DNA of 64,000 nucleotides from the NCBI GenBank assembly GCA_963717125.1, contig CAVQVG010000007.1, forward strand, positions 372,001-436,000. Direction: 5' to 3'. The DNA comes from RYN-230 sp963717125. GTDB lineage: Bacteria > Actinomycetota > Actinomycetes > Streptosporangiales > Streptosporangiaceae. The notes under the pieces were generated by a model. That model was not told the DNA's origin, did no database searches, and worked only from the letters and a program-made list of their open reading frames with translations. Positions 26,032-35,047 of this stretch are shown here, in pieces. The translations under genes and the position numbers were made by a program. How positions within the stretch are numbered: the first letter of the stretch is position 1; each line of letters begins with the position of its first letter.

Positions 26032-27281
26032 GATGTCCCTCCTAGCCGGGCCCGGCACGCGGCCGCGATGTCACGGACGTCGATCTGCTGCAGGATCAGC
26101 TCGTGCCGCTGGTCGGCTGGGTCCAGCGCGCTCAGCGCGTGCTCATACGCCGTCCGGGCCGCGGCCGGGTCACCCAGCCGGTCACAGGCCCGGCCCAGGG
26201 TGAAGGCGGCCAGGCCCAGGGAGGGGTCGTGGTCCAGCGCCCGGTGCAGCGCCCGCGCCGCGCCGGCCGGGTCGTCCCGCTCCAGCAGAATGAGCCCGTA
26301 GACGAAATTCGCCTCCGCGTCATCCGGGGTGCTGGCCAGCAGCCGGGACACCTCGGCCAGGGCCTGGGTCCGGTTACCAGCGTCGGCGGCTTCCAGTGCC
26401 GCGGCCAGCCGCTGCCGCCGGCCAACGGCGGCTGGCCGGGCCGCGGCGTTCGGCATGACGGGCCGGATGGGGTGCGGACCAGGTGGGCGGGGCTCGGGCG
26501 GCGGCCCGCTCGCTGCCTTCCGGGCCGCGGTCCGGTGCAGCACATCGGCGGCGCCGAGCACGAGCACCCCGCCGGGGCGCAGTGCCCGCTCCAGGTTGCC
26601 CACCGCCCGGCCGATGAGCTGAGTGCTCAGGTAGATGAGCACGTTGCGGCAGACCACCACGTCAAACGCGGCCTCGCCGGGCGGCGGCCCCGGCGCCAGG
26701 GCCAGGTTGTGCTGGCGGAACCGGGCCAGCGCCCGGAGCGGCATGGTCACCTGGTACCGGCCGTCCGGCTGGTGGCTCAGATAGTGCTCGCGCACCGCCG
26801 GGGCCAGCAGCCGGACGGCCCGCTCGCCGTACCGCCCGGCGGCCGCCGCGGCCAGGGCGGCCGGGGAGATGTCGGTGCCGAGCACGTCCACCGGGGCCGG
26901 CGAGGCGCCCAGCGCCAGCATGGCCTCCAGCGCGAGGGTGTACGCCTCTTCCCCGGTCGCGCAGCCGGCGCTCCACACCCGGATGGGTCCGCCCGGCCCC
27001 CCACGGGCCCGCCAGACGCGCAGGCTGGCCCAGGGAATGACCCGGAGCTGGGCCACGTCCCGGGCGAAGAACGTCTCCTGGACGGTCACCTCGTCGATGA
27101 GCCGGCCGAGCAGCTGGGCGCCCTGGCCCGGGTCGGCCACGGCGCGCAGGAAGCCGGCCGGGTCGGTGCCCGGGGCGGCCCGGCGCAGCGCCGTGCGCAG
27201 CGCGTCCTCCCGCCCGGCCGGCAGTGCGATCCCGGTCTCCCGGCTCACCAGGCTGGCCACCTGGCCGAGTGTCCCCTTCAT
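26028..27281 (-). CDS. cheR: CheR-type chemoreceptor methyltransferase with C-terminal TPR repeats
   Basis: 417 residues. The N-terminal helical domain is followed by the SAM-binding domain: VWSAGCATGEEAYTLAL, DISPAALAAAAAGRYG, and FDVVVCRNVLIYL. After a Pro-rich linker (about residue 265) come TPR-like repeats (EANFVYGLILLERDDPAGAA, LGLAAFTLGRACDRLGDPAA). CheR-TPR fusions methylate receptor glutamates and often belong to chemosensory systems with functions other than swimming. Start ATG lies inside a TCATGA that would make an ATGA junction with cheB in another frame. Confidence 0.92.
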   Translation of the reverse strand: MKGTLGQVASLVSRETGIALPAGREDALRTALRRAAPGTDPAGFLRAVADPGQGAQLLGRLIDEVTVQETFFARDVAQLRVIPWASLRVWRARGGPGGPIRVWSAGCATGEEAYTLALEAMLALGASPAPVDVLGTDISPAALAAAAAGRYGERAVRLLAPAVREHYLSHQPDGRYQVTMPLRALARFRQHNLALAPGPPPGEAAFDVVVCRNVLIYLSTQLIGRAVGNLERALRPGGVLVLGAADVLHRTAARKAASGPPPEPRPPGPHPIRPVMPNAAARPAAVGRRQRLAAALEAADAGNRTQALAEVSRLLASTPDDAEANFVYGLILLERDDPAGAARALHRALDHDPSLGLAAFTLGRACDRLGDPAAARTAYEHALSALDPADQRHELILQQIDVRDIAAACRARLGGTS

Positions 27282-28392
27282 GACCCGCCGCGCCCGCCGG
27301 CCCCGGGCGGTCCGGGCTGAGGCCGGCCGCGGTCAGGCCGCGGGCCGCCGTCAGGCCGCGGGCCGCCCCGGGCAGCGGCAGGTGCCCGAGGTGAGCCAGC
27401 GTGTCCGCGATGCCGGCCGGGGCGAGCACCAGATCCGCGCCCTGCTCGATGGCGGCCTTGGGCATGCCGAACACCGCTGAGGACGGTTCATCCTGGGCGA
27501 TCACCAGGCCGCCGGCCCGGCGCACCGCCGCCGCCCCGGCCGCCCCGTCGCGGCCCATCCCGGTGAGCACGACCGCCGCTCCGGCCCGCCCGGCCTGGGC
27601 CGCGACGGAGTTCAGCAGGGCATCCCCGGACGGGCGGTGCGGCCCGCTCGGCGAATCGCGGTCGAGCACCAGCCGCCCGTCCTCGCCCAGGCACAGGTGC
27701 GCGCCCTCGGGAGCTACCCAGGCGCCGGCCGACAGCGGGATCCCGTCCTCGGCCATGGTCACCTGCAGGCCCACGTTCCGGTCCAGCCACCGGACCAGGC
27801 CCTCGGTGAACCCGGGCCCCATGTGCTGGACCACCAGTAGCGGGATGGGATAGTTCGGCGGCAGCGAGCTGAGCACGAGGAACAGCACCTGCGGGCCGCC
27901 GGTGGACGCGCAGATCCCGACGACCGAGGCGCGCCGGCCCGCCGGGCCCTGCGGGTTGCGGGCCAGCCGGAGCCGGGCGCGGGGATGCCGGATGACCGGG
28001 ACCCGGGACAGCGCCCTGATCCGGAACCGGAAGGCCGCCGCCATGACCCCGGCCGGATCGGCCAGGTCCAGGTCGTTCTTGGCCCAGGCGTCCACCGCCC
28101 CGGCGCCGAGCGCGGCCGCGGCTTTCTCCCCGTCCGGCCCGACGTGGCTGGACAGCACGACCACGGGGAGGGGCGTGCTGCTCATGATTTCCTCGACCGC
28201 GACCAGCCCGTCCATCCCGGGCAGCTCCAGGTCCATGGTCACCAGGTCGGGCCGCTGGGCGGGCAGCGTGGCCAGCGCTTCCTCCGCGGTTGAGGCGACA
28301 CCGATCACCGTGATGTCCCGCTCGTACTCCAGCGCGCGGCGCAGCCCGGCCGCGTACACGACGGAGTCTTCGCAGATCAGCACCCGTATCAT
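26662..28392 (-). CDS. cheB: CheB receiver-methylesterase; open frame overruns cheR by 620 bases
   Basis: Residues 1-120 are a receiver (VLICEDSVVY, LVTMDLELPGM, WAKND). Residues about 155-345 are the methylesterase: ICASTGGPQ with the active Ser, VVQHMGPGF with His, LTGMGRDGAAG with Asp. Conserved sequence ends about residue 350, near 27340. The frame then stays open through the cheR start to 26662, giving a 576-residue product with an Arg/Gly/Pro tail that is almost certainly not native. A TGA at 27280-27278 overlaps the cheR ATG in another frame, the junction style of every other pair in this operon, so a small indel near the cheB 3' end is likely. A duplicated 18-base unit (ARGLTA twice) sits there. 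Confidence 0.85.
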   Translation of the reverse strand: MIRVLICEDSVVYAAGLRRALEYERDITVIGVASTAEEALATLPAQRPDLVTMDLELPGMDGLVAVEEIMSSTPLPVVVLSSHVGPDGEKAAAALGAGAVDAWAKNDLDLADPAGVMAAAFRFRIRALSRVPVIRHPRARLRLARNPQGPAGRRASVVGICASTGGPQVLFLVLSSLPPNYPIPLLVVQHMGPGFTEGLVRWLDRNVGLQVTMAEDGIPLSAGAWVAPEGAHLCLGEDGRLVLDRDSPSGPHRPSGDALLNSVAAQAGRAGAAVVLTGMGRDGAAGAAAVRRAGGLVIAQDEPSSAVFGMPKAAIEQGADLVLAPAGIADTLAHLGHLPLPGAARGLTAARGLTAAGLSPDRPGPAGAAGHEGDTRPGGQPGEPGDRDRTAGRAGGRAAHGAAPGRPGHRPGRLPARRGRPGPGRPAARPAHRRGDRPGDVLRPGRGPAPGHSLGQPARLAGPWGAGRTHPGVERRLRDRGRGVHPRAGGHAGAGRLAGPGGRARHRHLPGRPGRGGRRAVRRAGRPAAGPGGARALSEPPAGRPVPGDHAAPGAGPVPPAQPGPGAGAAARRGRV

Positions 28393-30579
28393 GGCCGCAC
28401 CAGCCGGCCGACCGTGGCCAGCAGCTCACGCTGATCGAACTGCGCCTTGGCCATGAAGGCGTTCGCCCCGGCGGCGATGCCCTGCTGCCGGGCCTGCTCG
28501 GTGCCCTGCGCGGTGACGATGATCACCGGCAGCGCGGACCAGTCGGGATCGGCCCGGACCGCGCGGGTCAGCCCCAGCCCGTCCAGCCGGGGCATGTCCA
28601 GATCGCTGACCACCAGGGCGATCTCCGGATCGCGCTGCAGCACGGCCAGCGCGTCGCGGCCGTCCTCGGCGGTGGCCACCCGGTACCCGGCCGCCTCGAA
28701 GATGCTGCGCTGGAGTTCCCGCACGGTGAAGGAGTCCTCGACGACCAGGATCTTGTCTGGGGACGCGGTGGCGGCCGGGGCGGGCTCTGCCGCGGAACCC
28801 GGGGCGGAACCAGGCCCGGACGGCGCGGCGGCATCGCGCGCCCCGTCCCGGCGGGTGAACAGACCCGGCTCGATGAGCAGCGCGACCCGGCCATCGCCGA
28901 GGATGGTCGCGCCCAGGCAGCCGTCCGCCTGGGCCATCGGGCCGAGCGGCTTGACCATGACTTCCTCCGCCCCGATCAGCCGGTCGCACTGGATCGCGAC
29001 CCGCCGGCCGCAGGCCGAGACGATCACCGCGGCTGGATGCTCCGGCAACGCCGGGGCGGTCAGGCCCAGCACTGCCGCCATGTCGGCCAGCGGCACCGGG
29101 TGACCGCGCACCGCGACCGCGGGGTGGCCCTGCACCGACTGGGTGCCGGTGACCAGCACCACCTCGTCCACGGCCGCGATCGGGATGCCGTAAACGTCGG
29201 GCCCGCGGCGCAGCATCAGCACCTCCAGCTGAGCCAGCGCGAGCGGGAGCACGAGGGTGGCCGCCAGGCCCTGGCCAGGCTGGCTGCGCACCTCCAGGGT
29301 GCCGCCGACCGACCGCGCGTAGGACTGGACGGCGTCCATCCCGACCCCCCGGCCGGCCAGGTCGGTGACCTCGGCCGCGGTGGAATACCCCGGGCGGGCC
29401 AGCACCTCGGTCAGCGAACCCTCCCGCTCCGCCTCCTCGGCCGTGGCGGCCGCGATGCCCCGCCCGTCGTCGGTGACGCTGATCTCGACCAGGCTGCCCC
29501 GCGGCACCGCGCGCAATTCCAGCCGCCCGCAGGCTGGCTTTCCCGCCCGGCGCCGCTCATCGGGCGGCTCGATGCCGTGGCTCACCGCGTTCCGCAGCAG
29601 ATGGGTGAGCGGGTCGGCCAGGCTCTCCAGGATGGCCCGGTCGAGTTCGGTCTCCCCGCCGGTCACGGTGAACTCGACCTGCTTGCCCGCGGCCTGGGCG
29701 ATATCCCGGATGGCGCGGGGCAACGGCCCGGTGATCGCGGAGACCGGCAGGGTGCGCATCCGCACCGCGGAGTCGGTCAGTTCGCCGAGGAGTTGCTGTT
29801 CCGCGCCGAGCCGCCGCTCCACGTCCTCGGGCAGCCCAGCCGCAGCGCTGACCGAGTGCGCCAGCCGGCGATGGTTCAGCACCACCTCGCCGACCAGGTC
29901 GAGCATCCGGTCGATCTTCCCGGCCGCCACCCGGACCGCCGGCCCGGCCCCGCCCGCGGGGCCGACTCGCGGCGGCGCGGCGGCCGGGGCGCTGGGCGGG
30001 GCGCTGGGCGGGGCGCTGGGCGGCGCCGGTTCGGGCCGCGCCGGTTCGGGCGCCGCCGGTGTGCGGAGCGCCGGTTCGGGCCGCCGCCGGCGTGCGGAGC
30101 GCCGGTTCGGGCGCGCGGCGTGCGGAGCGCGGTTCGGGCGCCGCCGGGCTCGGCGGCGGGCTCGGCGGCGGTTCGGGCGCGGGCGCCGGGGCCCCGTTGC
30201 CGGCCCCGGGGGTCAGCGCCGTCCGGACGGCGCCCAGCTCGTCCAGCACCGGGCGGGCCGGGCGGCCGTGCCCGGCCACCTGGGTGCGGAGCAAGCCGGT
30301 CGCGCGCAGCAGCCCCGGCACCAGGCTGGGCGGGAAGACGGCCTGATCCCGCAGCACGGCCAGGATGTCCTCGACCGCGTGCGCGACCACCCGGATGTCG
30401 TCCTGGCCGACCATGCCGGCCGCGCCCTTGATGGTGTGCGCCTCACGGAACAGATCCGTGATGGTCTCGGCGCCGGCGCGCCCGGCCTCGATCTCCAGCA
30501 GCGCGGCGTCCATCGCGTCCAGCCGCCGCGTCGCCTCATCCCGGAACAGCTCGGCCAGCTCGTCGTCGGCGTCAGTCAT
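28389..30579 (-). CDS. cheA: Hybrid CheA histidine kinase (Hpt-HATPase-CheW-receiver), interrupted in linker by one extra base
   Basis: From GTG/ATG 30579 the first frame encodes an Hpt domain (REAHTIKGAAGMVG with the phosphorylated His), then a Pro/Ala linker. The second frame continues ...VRVAAGKIDRMLDLVGEVV (dimerisation), HLLRNAVSHGIEPPDERR (N box), VTDDGRGI, LAGRGVGMDAV, a CheW-like domain and a C-terminal receiver (LVVSDLDMPRL, VTAQG, MAKAQ). The linker holds 30-base repeats (PEPALRTPAA); the copy at 30081-30111 has 31 bases and shifts the frame. Deleting one base there joins both parts. No P2 domain is visible. ATGA overlaps on both sides. May be a sequencing error or slippage in the repeat. 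Confidence 0.85.
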
Positions 30580-30980
30580 GACACGCTCCGGTGCAGTTCA
30601 TCGAACACCCGCGGGATGTCGAGGTAGCCGATCAGGGACCCGCCGTCCAGCCGCACGCCGATCAGCAGCGGCGACTCGGCCTCCGCGTCCGGTTCGGCCA
30701 GCGCCCGCACCGCGTCCACCTCGTCGATCTCGAATCCGGCCCGGCGGTCTCCCGCCTCGGCGACCAGTACCCGCCCGGGCGGGGCGGTGCGGGTGACGCC
30801 GAGCAGCGCGGCCAGATCGATGATCGGCAGGATGGTGCCGCGCATGTTGCGGACCCCGGCCAGTTCCGGCCGGGTTCCCGGCACCCGGGTCAGCTCGGCC
30901 GGCGGCGCCACCTCGACCACGTGCCCGGCCGGGATGGCGTACACCTCGCCGGCCACCCGGAACTGGACGTACGTGCTCAC
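30576..30980 (-). CDS. cheW: CheW coupling protein
   Basis: 134 residues of a single CheW domain: VQFRVAGEVYAIPAGHVVEV, GVRNMRGTILPIIDLAALLG and IDEVDAVRAL. It links the receptor to CheA in the signalling array. Overlaps the MCP gene and cheA by 4 bases each (ATGA). Confidence 0.93.
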   Translation of the reverse strand: MSTYVQFRVAGEVYAIPAGHVVEVAPPAELTRVPGTRPELAGVRNMRGTILPIIDLAALLGVTRTAPPGRVLVAEAGDRRAGFEIDEVDAVRALAEPDAEAESPLLIGVRLDGGSLIGYLDIPRVFDELHRSVS

Positions 30981-32638
30981 CGGGCACCCCCGGGCCCGGC
31001 CCCGCCGACTCCGCCAGCCCCGCCAGCCCCGCCAGCCGCGCCCGCCCCGCCAGCGGCGCCGGCCGCGCCCGCCCCACCGGCTGCGCCGGCGGTGACCGAG
31101 ACGTGGCCGTTCCCCACGGCCGGGCGGTCACCGCCCGGGCCCGGCCAGCCCCGGGCTCCGCCCTGGCCGGCCTGGCCCGCCTGGCCGGCTTCGGCCAGCT
31201 CCCCCGCCTGCAGGGCCTCCTCGATCTCCGCGACGAGTTCTTCGAGCCGGTCGGCGGTCCCGGCGCGCTGCGCCTGCTCGGCAGCCAGGCTGTCCGCAGC
31301 CTGGCTGATCTGCTGGATCGCCACATCCACCTGATCCGCCGCCGACTTCTGCTGCTGAGTAGCCACAATCGACTCCGCCAGCATGGCCGACGTCAACGTC
31401 ATCAGATCAGCCACCTCACGCGTACCCTGACTGCCCTGCTCAGCCGCCATGATGGTGGCATTCGTCTCATCCTGCACCGCCGTGATGATCTCCCGGATCG
31501 AATCAGTCGACGCCACCGACCGCTCAGCCAGCTTCCGCACCTCCGCCGCCACCACCGCGAACCCCTTACCCGCCTCCCCCGCCCGGGCCGCCTCGATCGC
31601 CGCATTCAGCGCCAGGATGTTCGTCTGCGCGCCAATGTCATTGATCAACCCCAAAATCTCCCCGATCTTCTGCGCCCGCTCCCCCAGCGACAGCGACTGC
31701 GCCGCGATCGTCTCCACCTTCTCCCGCATATCCACCATCGTGCGCACCGTCCGCTGCGCCGCCTCCGCCACCGCATTCGAGTTCTCCGCGATCGAACCAG
31801 CCGTCGCCGCCAGCTCCTGGATAGTCGCCGACGTCTCCGTCACCGCAGCCGACTGCTCACTCGTCGCCGCCGCCGCATTACGCGCCGCCCCCCGCAACTC
31901 ACCCGCCACATCACTGAGCACCCGGGCGGCCGCGCGCAGCCGCATCAGCAGCGAGTCCCGGTCCGACAGGCGGCCGAGGGTGGCCCTGAGCTCCGTCTCC
32001 CGGGCGGCCGACCGGCGCAGCACGATGACCATGAAGATTGCGAACCCGGTGCCGGCCAGCACGGCCAGGATCCCGCCCACGATGCCGATCACGCGGGCCT
32101 GAACCCGGGCCACGTCCGACGCGTCCTCGGCGGCCGCCGCCGCGCGCGCGTCCACCAACTGGATCGCCGCCACCGGCGCCAGCACCCGCTCTCCGGCCGC
32201 GTCCAGCCGCGCCGCGGACCGGGCCAGCACGTCCGGGCCTTTCCCGGCCGAGCCGCGCAGCCCGGTGAACACCGCGTTGTACCGCGTCTCGGCCGCGGCC
32301 GCTTGCTGTACCGCCCGGCTGTCGGCGTTGACCGGTGCCTTCCGGAGCAGCGCCAGCTGCCGGCCGAAGGGGGCCCGGTCCGCGCCGACGTCCCGCAGCC
32401 TGGCCATCGAGGGCGAGAGGAGATACCGGCGCGCCGCGGCCTGCTCCTCCTGGAATTCAATCTGGAGCTGACCGGTCGTCCGGGCCGTGTCCAGCGCCGC
32501 CTCCGCGGTGCTGTCGCTGGCCAGGGCGGCCTCGTATCGCGAGATGGTTATCCCGAACGCGGCCGCGATGACAGCCATGACCGCGGCACTCGTCAGGGCT
32601 GCCCACCAGGCCGCGCCGTGCGGGAACTTGCTCGGCAT
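30977..32638 (-). CDS. Methyl-accepting chemotaxis protein with CHASE3-like sensor
   Basis: 553 residues. Span 1 (about 10-30) and span 2 (about 185-210) bracket a helical extracytoplasmic sensor of CHASE3 type (LQIEFQEEQAAARRYLL). No clear HAMP follows. The signalling hairpin is well conserved, with the tip AQTNILALNAAIEAARAGE and GFAVVAAEVRKLAERS. The C-terminus is Gly/Ala-rich low complexity with no CheR-docking pentapeptide. ATG 32638 is preferred over GTG 32647 because GAGGTGG lies 9 bases upstream. The segment 31320-31920 has codon use unlike the rest (many G- and T-ending codons). First of the che genes proper. Confidence 0.93.
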   Translation of the reverse strand: MPSKFPHGAAWWAALTSAAVMAVIAAAFGITISRYEAALASDSTAEAALDTARTTGQLQIEFQEEQAAARRYLLSPSMARLRDVGADRAPFGRQLALLRKAPVNADSRAVQQAAAAETRYNAVFTGLRGSAGKGPDVLARSAARLDAAGERVLAPVAAIQLVDARAAAAAEDASDVARVQARVIGIVGGILAVLAGTGFAIFMVIVLRRSAARETELRATLGRLSDRDSLLMRLRAAARVLSDVAGELRGAARNAAAATSEQSAAVTETSATIQELAATAGSIAENSNAVAEAAQRTVRTMVDMREKVETIAAQSLSLGERAQKIGEILGLINDIGAQTNILALNAAIEAARAGEAGKGFAVVAAEVRKLAERSVASTDSIREIITAVQDETNATIMAAEQGSQGTREVADLMTLTSAMLAESIVATQQQKSAADQVDVAIQQISQAADSLAAEQAQRAGTADRLEELVAEIEEALQAGELAEAGQAGQAGQGGARGWPGPGGDRPAVGNGHVSVTAGAAGGAGAAGAAGGAGAAGGAGGAGGVGGAGPGGAR

Positions 32639-32787
32639 GTGGTCCACCTCGTTCTGGTGGGCTGGTGGCTGGTGGCTGGTGGCTGGTGGCTGGTGGCCTA
32701 CCCTTTTAAACGATACGTATTCGAAACATCACTATATGTAGCTGACAGGCATCCCCCCATGCACCTGCCGCCGGACCCCATCCCGGC
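32639..32787 (-). promoter_or_regulatory. Region upstream of the MCP gene with 7-bp tandem repeat and AT-rich block
   Basis: Six tandem copies of CTGGTGG occupy about 32655-32697. Next to them lies the only strongly AT-rich block nearby (about 32703-32745), with the near-palindrome CGATACGTATTCG. A promoter for the che operon may lie here, separate from the GT4 genes upstream. No clear -35/-10 pair. Confidence 0.4.
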
Positions 32788-34338
32788 TCAGCGGGTCGGC
32801 ACCAGCGGCAGCCCGGCCAGCTCGCCCTGCGCCGCCTCGGCCACCCCGGTGGCCACCTGACTCCAGCCGAATCCGGCCTGGGCCACCGTGGTCAGCGCGT
32901 GCCGGGCCTGCCGCCACGCCTGCGGCCTCGTCTCGGCCAGCGACAGCCAGCCGGCCAGCTTGCTGGCGATGTCCGGCACCGCGCCCGGGCCCAGCTCGAA
33001 GGACAGCAGCGGGCGCAGGTCGGCGCCGACCGCGGGGGACAGCGCATCGGTGACCTCGCCGAGCCCCGAGTGCCGGGCCGACAGCGGCGCTGACCCGCAG
33101 CACGCCGCCTCGGCCAGCACCATGCCGAACGCCTCCGGGAACGTGCTCGGGATGACCACGGCCTGCGACACGCACATCAGCTCGGACACGTCGTCGTGCT
33201 CGATCCGCCCGGCGAAGTGCACCCGGCCCATGGCCCCGGCCGCGGCGGACAGGTACCGCTCGCGCTCGGCGCCGGTCAGGCTGTCCAGGAACGCAGCCAG
33301 GAAATGCAGCTCACCGGGCAGGCCGCCCTCGAGCTCGCGGCCCTGGCGGGCGATGGCGCGGGCGGCCGCCAGGTCACCGCGGCCCAGCGCGGCGGCCAGC
33401 CCTATCAGCCCGGGCCGGTACCCGCCGAAGCCGGCGATGATCAGCCGGGCCGCCGGGATCTGGGCCACCACCAGCGGCCAGGCCGCGATGAGCAGGTCCA
33501 CCCCTTTGGACACGATGAGCTTGCCCACGTAGCTGACGATCCGGTCCCGGGCCGGGTCGGCGGCCAGCAGCGCCTGCGCGGCGCCGGGGTCGCCGCCCCA
33601 CGCGGGCGGGTCGGCCTCCAGCCGTGCGGCCAGCGCGGCAAGCCGGGCCGCCGCCTCAGCCACCGGGCGCGGATGGAACCGGCGGATGTCCACCCCCGGC
33701 GGCAGCAGCCGGGTCCGCGCGGGCAGGCCCGGCATGTCCACCACCTCCCACAGGCTCTCCGCGGTGTGCCGGGACCCGACGAGCACGCCGGCCGCGCCCC
33801 GCAGGCCTTCCCGGGCGTAGCAACGGAACCGGTCGGCATGCGGGCGCACCGTGTACTCCAGCGCGGATCCGTGGATCTTGACCGCGTACGGCACCCGGCC
33901 TTCCAGCGCCCGGGCCAGGATCACCGGCCCCATCACCACGTGATTGGCCAGCGCCGCATCCGGCCTGACAGCGGCCACCACGTCGCGGATGGCGGCGCCG
34001 TTGGCCGCGATGTACCGTTCGATCTCGGCATCGGTCAGCTCGGGGAACGGCTTGGCCTCGAACCCCGCGTAATGATCGGCCACATAGACCGGCAGCAGGC
34101 CGCCGATATCGGGCAGGTAGACCGTGCAGCGAACCGGCTCACGAAAGACCTCGGTGTGCAGCTGGCCGTTCTCCCAGTGGCCAACGGCATCCACGAAATC
34201 CATTTCTGCCGCCTGCGCGTCCTGGCAGAAAAGGTGGACCTCATGGTCGAGCCGGACCAGCCACCGGGCCAGCTCGACGTTGTAAATATTACTTCCGGTG
34301 CCCCGCAAGAGATAGCCGTGGAATATCAGGATACGCAT
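32788..34338 (-). CDS. Family 4 glycosyltransferase
   Basis: 516 residues of GT-B fold. N-terminal half: RILIFHGYLLRGTGSNIYN, where the Gly-rich loop binds acceptor; C-terminal half: VSYVGKLIVSKGVDLLIAAW and the donor motif IPSTFPEAFGMVLAEAACCG (EX7E). GT4 enzymes include MshA-type GlcNAc transferases that work with PIG-L deacetylases, matching the neighbouring receiver-PIG-L gene; the actual sugar is unknown. ATG 34338 is used; the in-frame GTG 34344 is the alternative. The upstream truncated paralogue overlaps by 50 bases. Confidence 0.9.
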   Translation of the reverse strand: MRILIFHGYLLRGTGSNIYNVELARWLVRLDHEVHLFCQDAQAAEMDFVDAVGHWENGQLHTEVFREPVRCTVYLPDIGGLLPVYVADHYAGFEAKPFPELTDAEIERYIAANGAAIRDVVAAVRPDAALANHVVMGPVILARALEGRVPYAVKIHGSALEYTVRPHADRFRCYAREGLRGAAGVLVGSRHTAESLWEVVDMPGLPARTRLLPPGVDIRRFHPRPVAEAAARLAALAARLEADPPAWGGDPGAAQALLAADPARDRIVSYVGKLIVSKGVDLLIAAWPLVVAQIPAARLIIAGFGGYRPGLIGLAAALGRGDLAAARAIARQGRELEGGLPGELHFLAAFLDSLTGAERERYLSAAAGAMGRVHFAGRIEHDDVSELMCVSQAVVIPSTFPEAFGMVLAEAACCGSAPLSARHSGLGEVTDALSPAVGADLRPLLSFELGPGAVPDIASKLAGWLSLAETRPQAWRQARHALTTVAQAGFGWSQVATGVAEAAQGELAGLPLVPTR

Positions 34339-35047
34339 CGCCACTACCCCCCCGATTCCCTGGTGGACGAACGCGGTGAGCCGCGAATTCGGCGCCCGGG
34401 GGGAGCAACCGGGTACGGGCGGGCAGGTCGGGCTGGCGGATGACCTCCCAGAGTTCTTCTGCCGCCTGGCCGGAGCCGACCAGCACCACGTCGGCCGCGG
34501 CGAGGCCGTGACGGGCGTAGCCGCCGAACCGCCAGACGTGCGGCATGACGGTCTGCTCCAGCGCCGAGCGGTGCACCCGGACCGCGTACGGCACCCGGCT
34601 GGGCAGCGCGCGGGCCAGGATGGCCGGGCCCATCACCAGATGGTTGGCGAGCGCGTAATCCGGCTCGGCCAGGCTGATCACGTCCCGCACCGCGGCCGTG
34701 TTCGCCGCCACGTACGCCGCGATTTGGCCCTCGGTCAGCTGCGGGAAGGGCCGGGCCTGGTACCCGGGGAAATAACCGGTCACGTAGACCGGCAGCAGGC
34801 TGCCGATATCCGGCACGTACGCCGTACAGCGGCCCGGCCCGCGACGCCCCTGGATGCTCAGCCGCCCATCACGCCACCGGCCGACCGCGTCAACGAAATC
34901 GAATTCGGCCGGATTTCTTTCCTGGCAGAACAGCTGGACATCATGTCCTTGCTGCACCATGCACCGGGTCAGGTCGGCGATGTACATATTGCTGCCTGAG
35001 CCGCGCAGGGAATAGCCATGGAATATCAGAATGCGCAAGCGAATCAC
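34289..35047 (-). CDS. Truncated family 4 glycosyltransferase (N-terminal half only)
   Basis: 252 residues, closely related to the N-terminal half of the next gene (RILIFHGYSLRGSGSN, DFVDAVGRW, PDIGSLLPVYV, LANHLVMGPAILARALPSRV). Similarity ends abruptly at TRLLPPG, after which 40 unrelated residues follow. The donor-binding domain with EX7E is missing, so it cannot act alone as a GT-B enzyme. GTG 35047 overlaps the preceding stop (GTGA); a TTG at 35038 would align with the start of the full copy. Likely a remnant of a tandem duplication. Confidence 0.75.
   Translation of the reverse strand: MIRLRILIFHGYSLRGSGSNMYIADLTRCMVQQGHDVQLFCQERNPAEFDFVDAVGRWRDGRLSIQGRRGPGRCTAYVPDIGSLLPVYVTGYFPGYQARPFPQLTEGQIAAYVAANTAAVRDVISLAEPDYALANHLVMGPAILARALPSRVPYAVRVHRSALEQTVMPHVWRFGGYARHGLAAADVVLVGSGQAAEELWEVIRQPDLPARTRLLPPGAEFAAHRVRPPGNRGGSGDAYPDIPRLSLAGHRK

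Noticed and set aside
25645..32638. Flagellar motility locus
   Set aside because: Only signalling genes are present; no fli, flg, mot or pilus genes occur in the window.
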